DNA of 64,000 nucleotides from Novosphingobium flavum (GCF_014230315.1 NZ_JACLAW010000010.1:1-64000), one strand, 5' to 3'; counted from the stretch's first letter, positions 7,515 through 15,815 are shown. A program made the numbers and translations. The notes: generated from the letters alone by a model not told the origin.

Positions 7515-8996
7515 TCAGGCCGGCAGGGCGGAGACGGCGAGGAATTCGGGGATCGGCCCGTTCCATTCGCCCGGCTTGCTCGGCGCCTCGCGCTGGTCGC
7601 GCCGGTTGTCGCGGCGATCGTCACGCGCCTGCGAGCGCGGTTCCGGACGCGGCGGACGGCGGTCTTCCTGCGGCGCGCGCGGTTCGGCGCGGGCGGCAAC
7701 GGGGCGCTCCTCGCGCGGTTCGGGCCGGCGTTCCTCGCGTTGCTCGGGCCGGCGGTCCTCGCGCGGCTCATCGCGGCGCGAACCCTCGCGCTTGCGGTCC
7801 TTGCGTTCCTCACGCCGGGGACGCTCTTCGCGCGCAGGGGCCTGCGCCGGCTCGGCCGCGTCCCTGCTCTTGTCGGTGCCCTTGTCGAGCGTGAACACCG
7901 GGATGGCCCCGCCGGTCAGCTTCTCGACATTGGCGATCGCCTCGGCGTCCTCGTCGGCATAGAGCGTGAAGGCGCGGCCAGTGGCCCCGCCGCGCCCGGT
8001 GCGGCCGATACGGTGAACGTAGTCGTCCGGATGCCACGGCGTGTCGTAGTTGAAGACGTGGCTCACGCCCTTGATGTCGAGCCCGCGAGCGGCGACGTCG
8101 GAGGCGACGAGGATCGAGATGTCCCCGTCCTTGAAGCGCTGCAGTTCGGCATTGCGGGCCGACTGGTCCATGTCGCCGTGGATTTCGCCCGCCGCGAAAC
8201 CGTTCTGCTTCAGGCTCTTGGCCAGTTCGCGCACGGTAGTCTTGCGGTTGGCGAAGACGATCGCGGTCGTCACATTGTCGCTCCGCAGCAGGTGGCGCAG
8301 GGCCTCACGCTTGCCGCGCGTGGTGACCTTGACCTTGTGCTGGACGATGCTGGTGTTGTTCGACGCGGGCCGCGCAACCTCGATGTATTTCGGGTTGGTC
8401 AGGAACTTGTCGGCCAGCTTCTTGATCGGCGGCGGCATGGTTGCCGAGAACAGCAGCGTTTGGCGCTGGGCCGGAAGGCGCGAGCAGATCGTCTCGATAT
8501 CCGGGATGAAGCCCATGTCGAGCATGCGGTCCGCCTCGTCGATCACGAGCAGGTCGCAGCCGGTGAGCATGATCTTGCCACGTTCGAACAGGTCCATCAG
8601 GCGGCCCGGCGTGGCGATCAGCACGTCGACCCCGGCCTGCAGGGCCTTGAGCTGGTCGCCCATCTGCACGCCGCCGATCAGCAGGGCCATCTTGAGATCG
8701 TGGTTCTTGCCGTACTTCTCGAAGTTCTCGGCCACCTGAGCGGCGAGTTCGCGCGTCGGCTCGAGAATCAGCGAGCGCGGCATGAGCGCGCGGCGGCGGC
8801 CGTGAGCGAGAATGTCGATCATCGGCAGCACGAAGCTGGCGGTCTTGCCCGTGCCGGTCTGGGCGATGCCGATCAGGTCCTTCATCATCAGGACAGGCGG
8901 AATCGCCTGGGCCTGGATCGGAGTCGGCTCGGTATAGCCAGCCGCGGTGACCGCGTGGAGCAATTCGTCAGACAGGCCGAGATCGGCAAAGCTCAT
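7515..8996 (-). CDS. rhlE: DEAD-box RNA helicase, RhlE type
   Basis: An ATP-dependent RNA helicase of 493 residues, starting at the ATG at 8996 (MSFADLGL); an upstream in-frame ATG at 9032 would add 12 atypical residues. Motifs in order: Q-motif with TPIQ, Walker A AQTGTGKT, PTRELA, GG, TPGR, DEAD, SAT, then domain-2 motifs TAIVFANR, ARGLDIKGV and HRIGRTGR. The last ~120 residues form a highly charged tail of repeated REERRPEPREE-like units, probably an RNA-binding disordered extension. Such proteins act in rRNA maturation, ribosome assembly or mRNA decay. RhlE is the best subgroup match, but other DEAD-box paralogues share this architecture. Confidence 0.88.
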   Translation of the reverse strand: MSFADLGLSDELLHAVTAAGYTEPTPIQAQAIPPVLMMKDLIGIAQTGTGKTASFVLPMIDILAHGRRRALMPRSLILEPTRELAAQVAENFEKYGKNHDLKMALLIGGVQMGDQLKALQAGVDVLIATPGRLMDLFERGKIMLTGCDLLVIDEADRMLDMGFIPDIETICSRLPAQRQTLLFSATMPPPIKKLADKFLTNPKYIEVARPASNNTSIVQHKVKVTTRGKREALRHLLRSDNVTTAIVFANRKTTVRELAKSLKQNGFAAGEIHGDMDQSARNAELQRFKDGDISILVASDVAARGLDIKGVSHVFNYDTPWHPDDYVHRIGRTGRGGATGRAFTLYADEDAEAIANVEKLTGGAIPVFTLDKGTDKSRDAAEPAQAPAREERPRREERKDRKREGSRRDEPREDRRPEQREERRPEPREERPVAARAEPRAPQEDRRPPRPEPRSQARDDRRDNRRDQREAPSKPGEWNGPIPEFLAVSALPA

Positions 8997-9177
8997 GGGC
9001 GTGGTTCGATTTTCCGAAAAGGGTGAATGCATTTTGAGCCGAACGGCGAACCAGCCGGCTCGTTTCGTCTCTCGCCTCGGGCGGCGAAACTGACGGCCCC
9101 TAGGCGCAATCCCGTGGCAAAGTCAAGGAAATGCGGCACCTGCACAAGAGGTCCACCGCAGGGGAAAGCGCCCCGCT

Positions 9178-9789
9178 CTACTCGTCGTCGTCGACCGCGC
9201 CGACCAGCTGCCGGAACTTGCCCAGTGCGCAATTGCTGCCCGAGCGCGAAAGCAGCCGATCGCGCCCGGCGCAGATCATCCCGTCGGTGCTGCGCTCGAC
9301 CAGGAAGCCGGAGTAGAAATCCCGCGCATTGCAGGTCTTTTCAAGGCTTGCACTGACGATTCTCTGGTCGCGCATGAACAGCATCAGCCGCGAGGGGCCA
9401 TCGGGCTGGACCCCGGCGATGCCGCCTACCTGGACGCACTGGTTCATCTTGCGCTCGGCCATGCGCGGGGCGGCGCGGGGCGGCGGCTCGGACAGCATGT
9501 TGCGGCGCGGATCGCGCGGATCGCGCAGGTCGCGCGGCGGCGGACCGGGGGCGATGCGGATGATCAGGCGCTGCTCGATCCGCACCTGCCGGGCCGTATC
9601 GGCCTCGCGCATGGCGCGGACCAGGCCGGAGAAACTTTCCACCTCCGGCCCGGTGGCGGATTCTTCGGCGGGCCGGGTGAGTGCGACCTCGCCGTTGGCG
9701 AGCGGATCGGCGACAACGGAATCGGCCCCCCCGGCCATGACCGGCAGCAGCGCCAGAACCGGCGCAATCAGGTCCGACAGGGGGTTCAT
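9178..9789 (-). CDS. Putative exported protein of unknown function
   Basis: A 203-residue protein with a hydrophobic N-terminal segment (LIAPVLALLPVMAGGA) that could be a signal peptide or anchor. A middle part is rich in Arg-Asp-Pro repeats (RDLRDPRDPRR), and the C-terminal third carries several cysteines (NQCVQVG, KTCNARDFY, MICAGRD, SNCALGKF) suggesting a disulfide-bonded periplasmic fold. The end is acidic (AVDDDE). No family was recognised. It lies between the DEAD-box gene and the divergent FAD-linked dehydrogenase, and is probably transcribed alone. Confidence 0.6.
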   Translation of the reverse strand: MNPLSDLIAPVLALLPVMAGGADSVVADPLANGEVALTRPAEESATGPEVESFSGLVRAMREADTARQVRIEQRLIIRIAPGPPPRDLRDPRDPRRNMLSEPPPRAAPRMAERKMNQCVQVGGIAGVQPDGPSRLMLFMRDQRIVSASLEKTCNARDFYSGFLVERSTDGMICAGRDRLLSRSGSNCALGKFRQLVGAVDDDE

Positions 9790-9956
9790 GTCGTCACAAT
9801 GTCTCCAGCAAGGCCGGTCTCGCGCCGCGGCGATTCCGGCCCGTCCCAGTCCGTTCGCAAAACAGCCTTACGCTGCGGGCTTGAACGGTCGCTTAACTTG
9901 AGCGGGCATTACTTGCCAAGTTTCGTCTTGCGGTGGGCTGTGCCATAGGCGCGGCC

Positions 9957-11396
9957 ATGGAAAAGTTCCTCGAAGACGCTGCCGCCGCGCTCGGCCCGCG
10001 CGGACTGACCCGCGATGCCGACCTGATCGCCCCTTGGCTGACCGACTGGCGCGGCCGTTTCACCGGCAAGGCGCTCGCCCTCGCCTCGCCCGGATCGACC
10101 GCCGAAGTAGCCGAACTGGTCAAGCTCTGCGCCCGCCACAATGTCCCGATCGTGCCCCAGGGCGGCAACAGCGGCATGAGCGGCGGTGCCACGCCCGACG
10201 GCAGCGGCACGGCCCTGCTCCTCTCGCTGCGGCGCATGACCGCGGTGCGCGCCTTCGACCCAGCCGCCCGGCAGATCACCTGCGAGGCCGGGTTGATCCT
10301 CGAGAACCTCCACAACATCGCCGCGCGCGAGAACCTGCGCTTTCCGCTCACGCTGGGCGGCAAGGGCTCGGCCACGGTCGGCGGGCTGATCTCGACCAAT
10401 GCCGGCGGCACGCAGGTCCTGCGCCACGGTTCGATGGGCGCGCTGGTTGCCGGGATCGAGGCGGTGCTGGCCGACGGCAGCGTGTGGTCGGCCCTCGTCC
10501 CGCTCAAGAAGGACAATCGCGGCTTCGACCTCAAGCAATTGCTGATCGGCTCGGAAGGCACGCTGGGCATCGTCACCGCCGCCACGCTGAAACTGGTTCC
10601 CGCGCTCGCCGACCGGGTGGTGATCTGGGCCGGCCTGCCCTCGCTGCAGGTTGCCCGCGCGCTCCTGCTGCACTGCGAGGACACGGTGGGCAATGCGCTC
10701 GAAGGCTTCGAGGTCATCCCGGCCGACAGCCTTGCCTCGGTCTGCGCCTATAACCAGACCGCGCGCATTCCGGTCGAGGGAGAGCACGCCTGGCATGCGC
10801 TGATCGAGGTCGTGGCCGATGCCGCCGGGACCGAGAGCCTCCGCGAACGGGCGGAGGAGATGATTGCCGCCGCCTTCGAGAAGGGCCTGCTTGAGGACGC
10901 CGCCTTCTCCACCAACGAGACCCAGGCCGAGGCCTTCTGGCACCTGCGTGAAACCGTGCCGCTGGCCGAGCGCGCCAAGGGTCCGGCGGTGCAGCACGAC
11001 ATCTCGGTCCCGGTCGACCGGATGCCGGACTTCGTCGACGCCGCGATCGCGCGGATGGAGGCGGCCCACCCCGGAACCCAGGCTATCGCCTTCGGTCACC
11101 TCGGCGACGGCAACGTCCACTTCCACGTCATCGCCCCGCCGGGCAGCGAACGCGCCGCGTGGGAAGCCGGCGAAGGCAAGGCGATAAGCGCCGAAGTCCA
11201 CGACATGGTGACCGAGTGGGGCGGCTCGATCTCGGCCGAGCACGGCATCGGCCAGCTCAAGCTGGGCGAGCTGGAACGGCTGGGCGATCCCGTGCACCTG
11301 GCCCTGATGCGCCGGATCAAGGCCGCGCTCGATCCCCACAACTTGCTCAATCCGGGCAAGCTTGTCGCGCTTGCACCAGAAGGCCCCAGCGCCTAA
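9957..11396 (+). CDS. FAD-linked D-2-hydroxyacid dehydrogenase (GlcD / D-2-hydroxyglutarate dehydrogenase-like)
   Basis: A flavoprotein of 479 residues in the VAO/PCMH superfamily that oxidises D-2-hydroxyacids such as D-lactate, glycolate or D-2-hydroxyglutarate. The N-terminal FAD domain shows VPQGGNSGMSGGA, LGGKGSATVGGLISTNAGG and GSEGTLGIVTAATLKLVP. The C-terminal FAD-oxidase domain shows HLGDGNVHFHV and ends with the family signature SAEHGIGQLKL and HNLLNPGKLV. The ATG at 9957 is preferred over an in-frame GTG at 9933, which adds eight atypical residues. The substrate cannot be fixed from sequence; D-2-hydroxyglutarate dehydrogenase of serine metabolism is one plausible role. It is followed 55 bp later by the SapC-family gene. 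Confidence 0.87.
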   Translation: MEKFLEDAAAALGPRGLTRDADLIAPWLTDWRGRFTGKALALASPGSTAEVAELVKLCARHNVPIVPQGGNSGMSGGATPDGSGTALLLSLRRMTAVRAFDPAARQITCEAGLILENLHNIAARENLRFPLTLGGKGSATVGGLISTNAGGTQVLRHGSMGALVAGIEAVLADGSVWSALVPLKKDNRGFDLKQLLIGSEGTLGIVTAATLKLVPALADRVVIWAGLPSLQVARALLLHCEDTVGNALEGFEVIPADSLASVCAYNQTARIPVEGEHAWHALIEVVADAAGTESLRERAEEMIAAAFEKGLLEDAAFSTNETQAEAFWHLRETVPLAERAKGPAVQHDISVPVDRMPDFVDAAIARMEAAHPGTQAIAFGHLGDGNVHFHVIAPPGSERAAWEAGEGKAISAEVHDMVTEWGGSISAEHGIGQLKLGELERLGDPVHLALMRRIKAALDPHNLLNPGKLVALAPEGPSA

Positions 11397-11451
11397 AGCC
11401 GCCGTTTCGCGAAAAAGCCCGATTTTTCGGGGCCAGACGGAGAGAAGTAAG

Positions 11452-12228
11452 ATGGCCAGTGCGCCGCAAGCCAGCCTGCCCGTGTTCTACAAGGACCTGA
11501 TGCCGCTCAACAGCCGCGACCATGCGAGCTGGAAGAGCCGGACCACCGACAAGGCGCCGTGGCTCGCCGGCTTCCACGCCGTGCCGCTCACGGTCGAGGA
11601 GTTCCCCTCGGCCGCGCGCAATTTCCCGATCATCTTCTCCTCGGGCGAGAACCCGGTGCCGCTGGCGCTGATGGGCCTGAACGAAGGCGTGAACGTGTTC
11701 GTCGACGGCGAGGGCAAGCTGCTCGAGAACATCTACATCCCCGCCTATGTCCGCCGCTATCCGTTCCTTCTCGCCCGCCTCAACCCGCAGGCCGAGGAAC
11801 TGTCGCTGTGCTTCGACCCGACCAGCGACCTCGTCGGCGAATACGATGAAGGCAATGCCCTGTTCGACGGCGACCAGGCCAGCGAATCGACCAAGGGGCT
11901 GCTCGGCTTCTGCGAGCAATTCGAACAGGCCGGGATGAAGACCCAGGCCTTCGTCGAGGAACTGACCAAGCACAAGCTGCTGATGGACGGTGAAGTGGCG
12001 ATCCAGCAGGACGGGATCGAACAGCCCTTCGTCTATCGCGGCTTCCAGATGATCGATCAGGAAAAGCTGCGCGACGTGCGCGGCGACGTCCTGCGCAGCT
12101 GGAACCAGAACGGCCTGCTCCCGCTGATCTACGCCCACCTGTTCTCGCTCGAGCTGATCCGCGAGATCTTCGGGCGCCAGGTCCAGCAGGGCAAGGGTCC
12201 GGTCCAGGCGCCGGTCGGCGCCGCCTGA
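11452..12228 (+). CDS. SapC-family protein
   Basis: A 258-residue soluble protein of the SapC family (not the ABC permease of the same name), common in sphingomonads and other proteobacteria and of unsettled role; relatives often sit beside TonB-dependent receptor genes. Family features include the opening LPVFYKDLMPLNSRDH, the VPLTVEEFPSAARNFPI segment, and the FVYRGFQMIDQEKL stretch near the C-terminus. The start at the ATG at 11452 is supported by an upstream AGAGAAG and by homology beginning there; the longer in-frame extension upstream is not credible. A strong terminator follows at 12296-12322. Confidence 0.8.
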   Translation: MASAPQASLPVFYKDLMPLNSRDHASWKSRTTDKAPWLAGFHAVPLTVEEFPSAARNFPIIFSSGENPVPLALMGLNEGVNVFVDGEGKLLENIYIPAYVRRYPFLLARLNPQAEELSLCFDPTSDLVGEYDEGNALFDGDQASESTKGLLGFCEQFEQAGMKTQAFVEELTKHKLLMDGEVAIQQDGIEQPFVYRGFQMIDQEKLRDVRGDVLRSWNQNGLLPLIYAHLFSLELIREIFGRQVQQGKGPVQAPVGAA

Positions 12229-12283
12229 TCACCAAGGTGACCTGAAGCCCGGAAGCGCAAGTGCGCATCCGTGGCAATACGGA

Positions 12284-12333
12284 CACAGGCAAGAGCCCCT
12301 CCCCAGCCGGGAGGGGTTTTTTGTTTGCCTGTG
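12284..12333 (+). terminator. Intrinsic terminator after the SapC-family gene, with an extended outer stem
   Basis: CCCCTCCC (12296-12303), a 5-nt loop and GGGAGGGG (12309-12316) are followed by six T. Outside this, CACAGGCAA (12284-12292) pairs perfectly with TTGCCTGTG (12325-12333), so the element is nested in a second inverted repeat. Confidence 0.88.
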
Positions 12334-12354
12334 GCAATTGAGTCACATTTCCTC

Positions 12355-12383
12355 TTGAAAGCGCCGAGCCACTGCCCTAAATT
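12355..12383 (+). promoter_or_regulatory. Sigma-70-type promoter of the candidate sRNA
   Basis: TTGAAA (12355-12360) and TAAATT (12378-12383) are separated by exactly 17 bases. A transcript would start near 12390, between the SapC-gene terminator and the next terminator. Confidence 0.6.
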
Positions 12384-12389
12384 GCAGAT

Positions 12390-12491
12390 GCTTGATCGGC
12401 GCTTCCCTCATGGCCCGGTCAGGCTGGTGCACTTATGTGTACCTCCTCCCTGAACCTTGGCCACCTCGTGCATTGCACGAGGTGGTTTTTT
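12390..12491 (+). ncRNA. Candidate trans-acting sRNA with a CCUCCUCCC motif (suhB/ar14-like)
   Basis: A free-standing transcription unit of about 100 nt with no convincing reading frame. It has a good promoter, a single-stranded CCTCCTCCC at 12442-12450 (complementary to Shine-Dalgarno sequences), and an 11-bp perfect terminator stem (12461-12471 with 12475-12485) with a run of T. The order motif, TGAACCTTGG, GC-rich terminator resembles the alphaproteobacterial suhB/ar14 sRNA family as I remember it, and anti-SD motifs of this kind also occur in the Rhodobacter CcsR RNAs. Such RNAs usually bind Hfq and repress translation. The family assignment is from memory and not checked by covariance search. 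Confidence 0.6.
12461..12491 (+). terminator. Rho-independent terminator of the candidate sRNA
   Basis: CCACCTCGTGC (12461-12471), loop ATT, GCACGAGGTGG (12475-12485) and six T (12486-12491): an 11-bp perfect stem with U-tract. Confidence 0.9.
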
Positions 12492-12552
12492 ATGTGCTGC
12501 AAATGCGGCGCAGCCGACGAGGCCGCCACACCCGTTTCCCCCGGAAGTCCCG

Positions 12553-13563
12553 CTATTCGGCCGCTTCGGCCCAGCCACCGGCGCGGCGCCCGCCGCCCTG
12601 CCCCGTACCCAGCGTGGCGACTTCGACCGCCAGCCGGCGCACCAGCCCGGCCAGAAGCTCGATCATCCCGGCGAATCCTGGCCCCGGCTCCGCGAGTCGC
12701 GAATCGAGATAGCGCGCGCGGTCGATCTCCAGCTGCAGGGCATGAACCTGCCGGCGCGGGCGGGCATGGCGCTCCAGCACATAGCCCCCGGCATAGGGCC
12801 GGTTGTGCGCTGCGATCCGGCGGTTCTCGGCAAACCAGGCGAAGGCCGAGGCAATCACCGCGCCCGAGCAGGTCGCGCCGAAGCGGTCCCCCACCACGAA
12901 TTCGGGCGGCGGCGCCCCGCGCAAGGCCAGCGGCGGCATCGAGTGGAGATCGAGCAACAGGGCAGCCCCCCAGCGGTCGCGCAGGTCGTCCAGCGCTTCG
13001 GCCAGGGCGGCGTGATAGGGCTCGTGAATGCCCGCGATCCGCGCGTCCAGCTCGCTCCGATCATGGCGCCGCTTCCACACTTCGCCGATCCCCGGCAGGC
13101 GGCGCGGGATCAGGCCCAGCCCGCTGAGCGCGCGGCGCCCCGGCGTCGGCAGGGCCTCGGGCGGGGTACCCTCGGCATGGATGAACATGTCCCAGTCGAC
13201 ATCGTCGGTCGCGCGGTTGAGGTCGATCATCGCGCGCGGCGCCTGGGCGATCAGCAGGCCGGCCCCGGTCGCCGCCGCCACGCCGCGGGCCAGCCGGTCA
13301 ACATAGCGGTCCTCGAGCCTGAGCGCGGCAAAGCCCGGGTTGCGCATCCGCTCGACCAGGGCCGGCGGATAGAGCCGCCCGGCATGGGGCACGGCGATCA
13401 GCACCGGAATGGCCGATGGCTCGCCGCGCGACAGGACGAAGGCCGCCGCCCCCGGCAGTCCGGGCACCTCGCCGCCTTCGACCCAGGCCGAATCCCCTGT
13501 CAGCTCTTCGCGCTCCATGCCCGCAGGCTGGCCCGGATAGGGCGCCGTGTCAAAGCGGCTCAT
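12553..13563 (-). CDS. N-formylglutamate amidohydrolase family protein
   Basis: An FGase/HutG2-family hydrolase of 336 residues. Relatives cleave N-formylglutamate to formate and glutamate at the end of histidine degradation, but many family members have untested substrates. Visible family elements are VLIAVPHAGRLYP near residue 55, LEDRYVDRLA, the DLNRATDDVDWDMF segment, LLLDLHSMPP (Zn-ligand region), VGDRFGATCSG and AGGYVLERHARP. No other histidine-utilisation gene is nearby, so a hut role is not supported by context. It is divergent from cpdR with about 80 bp between the starts. The C-terminal ~25 residues are Gly/Ala-rich and probably disordered. Confidence 0.85.
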   Translation of the reverse strand: MSRFDTAPYPGQPAGMEREELTGDSAWVEGGEVPGLPGAAAFVLSRGEPSAIPVLIAVPHAGRLYPPALVERMRNPGFAALRLEDRYVDRLARGVAAATGAGLLIAQAPRAMIDLNRATDDVDWDMFIHAEGTPPEALPTPGRRALSGLGLIPRRLPGIGEVWKRRHDRSELDARIAGIHEPYHAALAEALDDLRDRWGAALLLDLHSMPPLALRGAPPPEFVVGDRFGATCSGAVIASAFAWFAENRRIAAHNRPYAGGYVLERHARPRRQVHALQLEIDRARYLDSRLAEPGPGFAGMIELLAGLVRRLAVEVATLGTGQGGGRRAGGWAEAAE

Positions 13564-13643
13564 CGCCGTGGGCAGGCAAGAATCTTAACGGATCGCAGGC
13601 TAAGGGATTCGCCCTCGAACGAAGCACAAGATGGCCGCCACAG

Positions 13644-14018
13644 ATGATCCGCATACTCCTTGCCGAAGACGAAGACGCGATGCGGACCTACCTTGCCCGT
13701 GCCCTTGAAAACGCAGGCTATTCGGTTGTCGCGGTCGATCGCGGCACGGCCGCGGTGCCGCTGCTGGAGCGCGAGCGGTTCGACCTGCTCCTGTCCGACA
13801 TCGTCATGCCCGAGATGGACGGGATCGAACTGGCCCAGCGCTGCGCCGAGATCAGTCCGGAAACCAAGGTGATGTTCATCACCGGCTTCGCCGCGGTCAC
13901 GCTCAAGGCCAGCCAGGAAGCGCCCCAGGCCAAGGTCCTGTCCAAACCCTTCCACCTCAAGGACCTGGTCATGGAAGTGGACCGGGTCTTCGGCTTTTCG
14001 ACCACCGCGCGGGGTTGA
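13644..14018 (+). CDS. cpdR: Response regulator CpdR
   Basis: A single-domain receiver of 124 residues. CpdR is the ClpXP adaptor that, when unphosphorylated, localises the protease to the pole and primes degradation of cell-cycle substrates; CckA-ChpT phosphorylation inactivates it. The acidic pocket is E8-D9-E10-D11 (LLAEDEDAMR), the phosphoacceptor is D52 in LLSDIVMPEMDG, and the conserved Lys is K101 in LSKPF. The start ATG at 13644 gives the exact family N-terminus; a much longer upstream frame is not coding. The sensor kinase cckA lies in the same window at about 38-41 kb. The distinction from other stand-alone receivers rests on the GFAAVTLKASQEAP segment typical of CpdR. Confidence 0.87.
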   Translation: MIRILLAEDEDAMRTYLARALENAGYSVVAVDRGTAAVPLLERERFDLLLSDIVMPEMDGIELAQRCAEISPETKVMFITGFAAVTLKASQEAPQAKVLSKPFHLKDLVMEVDRVFGFSTTARG

Positions 14019-14123
14019 TTTGCGGCGCAAAATTTTCCTCGCCGGAATCACTTGATTTCCCTCGGGGGCACCGTTAGAGGCGCACCCCTGCCCGGCGGAA
14101 ACGGCGGGCGGCTCGAATGGATC

Positions 14124-14198
14124 GGGCGTATAGCTCAGTGGTAGAGCACTGTGTTGACATCGCAGGGGTCGGAAGTTCAATCCTTCCTACGCCCACCA
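14124..14198 (+). tRNA. tRNA-Val (anticodon GAC)
   Basis: A 75-nt cloverleaf including an encoded CCA. The acceptor arms GGGCGTA and TACGCCC pair, the D-arm is GCTC-AGTGGTA-GAGC, and the anticodon arm CTGTG-TTGACAT-CGCAG presents GAC after T33. The T-arm is GGAAG-TTCAATC-CTTCC and the discriminator base is A. A strong hairpin follows at 14206. Confidence 0.97.
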
Positions 14199-14205
14199 TT
14201 CCAAA

Positions 14206-14238
14206 GCCCCGGAAAGCTTCGGCTTTCCGGGGCATTTT
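14206..14238 (+). terminator. Terminator after tRNA-Val
   Basis: A 12-bp perfect stem GCCCCGGAAAGC (14206-14217) with a UUCG tetraloop and GCTTTCCGGGGC (14222-14233), followed by ATTTTC. Confidence 0.88.
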
Positions 14239-14351
14239 CATATTCTAAGCGCAAAGCCCGCCCCGACGTTTGACGCCGCCGGCACCCGATGATACCGATC
14301 ACATTCCGGCCGGAAAGAACTCCGGCGGAGCGTCATGGGAAGGGTACGTGA

Positions 14352-14822
14352 ATGAGGGCATTGCTTGCGAGCGCTGCTGCGTTGGCTCTGGGTTCAAGCT
14401 CGGCATGGGCCCAGGTGCCGCCCTCGGCGCCGAACACGCCGCCGGCCCCGGCTCCGGTCATCGCTGGGCAATGGTACCACAAGGGCTTCGAGGATCCGGC
14501 CGGCCCGCCCCCGGCGGCGGTCGAGCAATGGCTCAACACCACCTGCCAACCCAAGAGCCTGGCCGGCATCCAGATGTTTTCGATCCAGTCTGGCCACGGC
14601 GGCCGCTGGAACCTTCACGTCTGGTGTCACGTCGACAAGGCAGCGGGCAGCCATTACAGCGTTAAGCTGCTCAGCTTTGGCAAGGCGAAGTTCTCGGCGC
14701 CCGTCAACGATCTGGTCAGGAACCCCAAGGTCCGGATCGGTCCGTTCTTCCTCGGCAACCCGGCCGAGGGCGACAAGCCGGCCGGGGATGACGGCGTGCT
14801 GGTGATTGAGCAGACCCGGTGA
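14352..14822 (+). CDS. Secreted protein of unknown function
   Basis: A 156-residue exported protein with a textbook signal peptide ending AWA at about residue 20. After a Pro-rich linker (residues 21-37) comes a compact domain with two cysteines (NTTCQPKSL and VWCHVDKA) and alternating beta-type sequence ending VLVIEQTR. No family was recognised. The gene is convergent with the iron operon; a short hairpin (14827-14844) sits between the two 3' ends. A disulfide-bonded periplasmic protein is likely, the function is open. Confidence 0.7.
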   Translation: MRALLASAAALALGSSSAWAQVPPSAPNTPPAPAPVIAGQWYHKGFEDPAGPPPAAVEQWLNTTCQPKSLAGIQMFSIQSGHGGRWNLHVWCHVDKAAGSHYSVKLLSFGKAKFSAPVNDLVRNPKVRIGPFFLGNPAEGDKPAGDDGVLVIEQTR

Positions 14823-14860
14823 GCGCAAGGGCCTACGGGCCCTTTCCCCAAGGTCCGTAT

Positions 14861-15184
14861 TTAGCCGGCGAAACCCTTGGCGCGGAACACTTCCCTGCCG
14901 CGGCGGAAAACCACCAGCTTCTGCAGGGTAACCGGGTGGAAGAAGGCTTCGAGGACCTGCCCCGCTTCGTCGCGGGCGTAGACCTCGTAGCAATCGCCTT
15001 CGACCTGGGCCTTCACCACGGTCCAGTTTTCGAGCCAGGCCTTTTTCTTCAGCTCTCCCATCGGGCGCCACGCGGAGGAGGGTCCGCCGTTGCACTTGAC
15101 GTCACCGTCGGCCAGCGCAGGCGAGGAAAGGGCGAGCGCGGCGCCTGCGGTTGCGGCGGCAGCGACGAGGCGGAAGGTCTTCAT
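14861..15184 (-). CDS. PepSY-like periplasmic protein at the end of the iron operon
   Basis: A 107-residue protein starting at the ATG at 15184 (MKTFRL), with a signal peptide ending ALA near residue 25. The mature part (KKAWLENWTVVKAQVEGDCYEVYARDEAG, shown here only by its key positions E-x-D-C-Y-E-V) has the PepSY-type beta hairpin in which a charged residue pair flanks a Y-E-V strand, followed by EAFFHPVTLQKLV. PepSY domains accompany ferric reductases and periplasmic redox proteins. The start lies one base after the stop of the ferric-reductase-like gene, so it is the last gene of the operon and probably works with that membrane protein. Confidence 0.75.
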   Translation of the reverse strand: MKTFRLVAAAATAGAALALSSPALADGDVKCNGGPSSAWRPMGELKKKAWLENWTVVKAQVEGDCYEVYARDEAGQVLEAFFHPVTLQKLVVFRRGREVFRAKGFAG

Positions 15185-15185
15185 T

Positions 15186-15815
15186 TCAGGCTCCCTGAGC
15201 AATCGTGGATCGAATGGCGCGGGAGCGGCCGCGACGCCACCCCCGAAGGCCCCAGGCAATTATCAGCGGGGCGAAATGAATGGCCGCTGGCTGCCATTTC
15301 CAGTCCAGCAGTATCCAGTGGGCAAGGCCGAGCGCGAAGGCCGCATAGACCAGCCGCTGGACCCGCTTCCAGCTGCGGCCCAGCCCGCGCATCGCGGCAT
15401 CGTAGCTGATCGCGGCGGGCGGTAGCAGCAGCAGGAAGGCCAGCCAGCCGGTCCATATGCCCGGCAATTCCAGTTCCTCGATCATCGGCCGCAGGGCGCC
15501 AACGTCGGTCGCGTAAGTGGCAAGGTGCAGCAGGCCGTAGCCGAAGGAGGCCAGCCCGAACCAGCGGCGCGCGACCAGCCAGCCGCGCAGCAGGCGGCCC
15601 GCGCCAAAAGCCGCCACCAGGGGACCGGGCAGCATGGCAAGAATCATGAGCCGCACGGCCAGTTCACCGGTCGGACGCAGCAGGTCCATCGGCAGCGCTG
15701 TGCCATCGACCAGCCCCGCCAGCCACCAGATGCCCGGCACCGCCAGGAGCGTCCAGACCGCGATGCGAATGGCAATGGACCTCATGGCCGCGTTGTTCCT
15801 GGCCCCCCTGTTCAC
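15186..15815 (-). CDS. Ferric-reductase-like transmembrane protein (MsrQ/YedZ type)
   Basis: A 209-residue integral membrane protein with about six hydrophobic helices, of the heme-b ferric reductase-like transmembrane superfamily. The helix containing FGYGLLHLATYATD carries the histidine expected to ligate heme, and LGLAHWILLDWKW carries the second. It starts with GTG in a GTGA overlap with the stop of piuC; an in-frame ATG lies ten codons later at 15785. With siderophore uptake genes upstream and a PepSY protein downstream, a role in reductive release of iron is likely. MsrQ, the methionine sulfoxide reductase membrane partner, is the closest named family, but no msrP is present here. Confidence 0.75.
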   Translation of the reverse strand: MNRGARNNAAMRSIAIRIAVWTLLAVPGIWWLAGLVDGTALPMDLLRPTGELAVRLMILAMLPGPLVAAFGAGRLLRGWLVARRWFGLASFGYGLLHLATYATDVGALRPMIEELELPGIWTGWLAFLLLLPPAAISYDAAMRGLGRSWKRVQRLVYAAFALGLAHWILLDWKWQPAAIHFAPLIIAWGLRGWRRGRSRAIRSTIAQGA

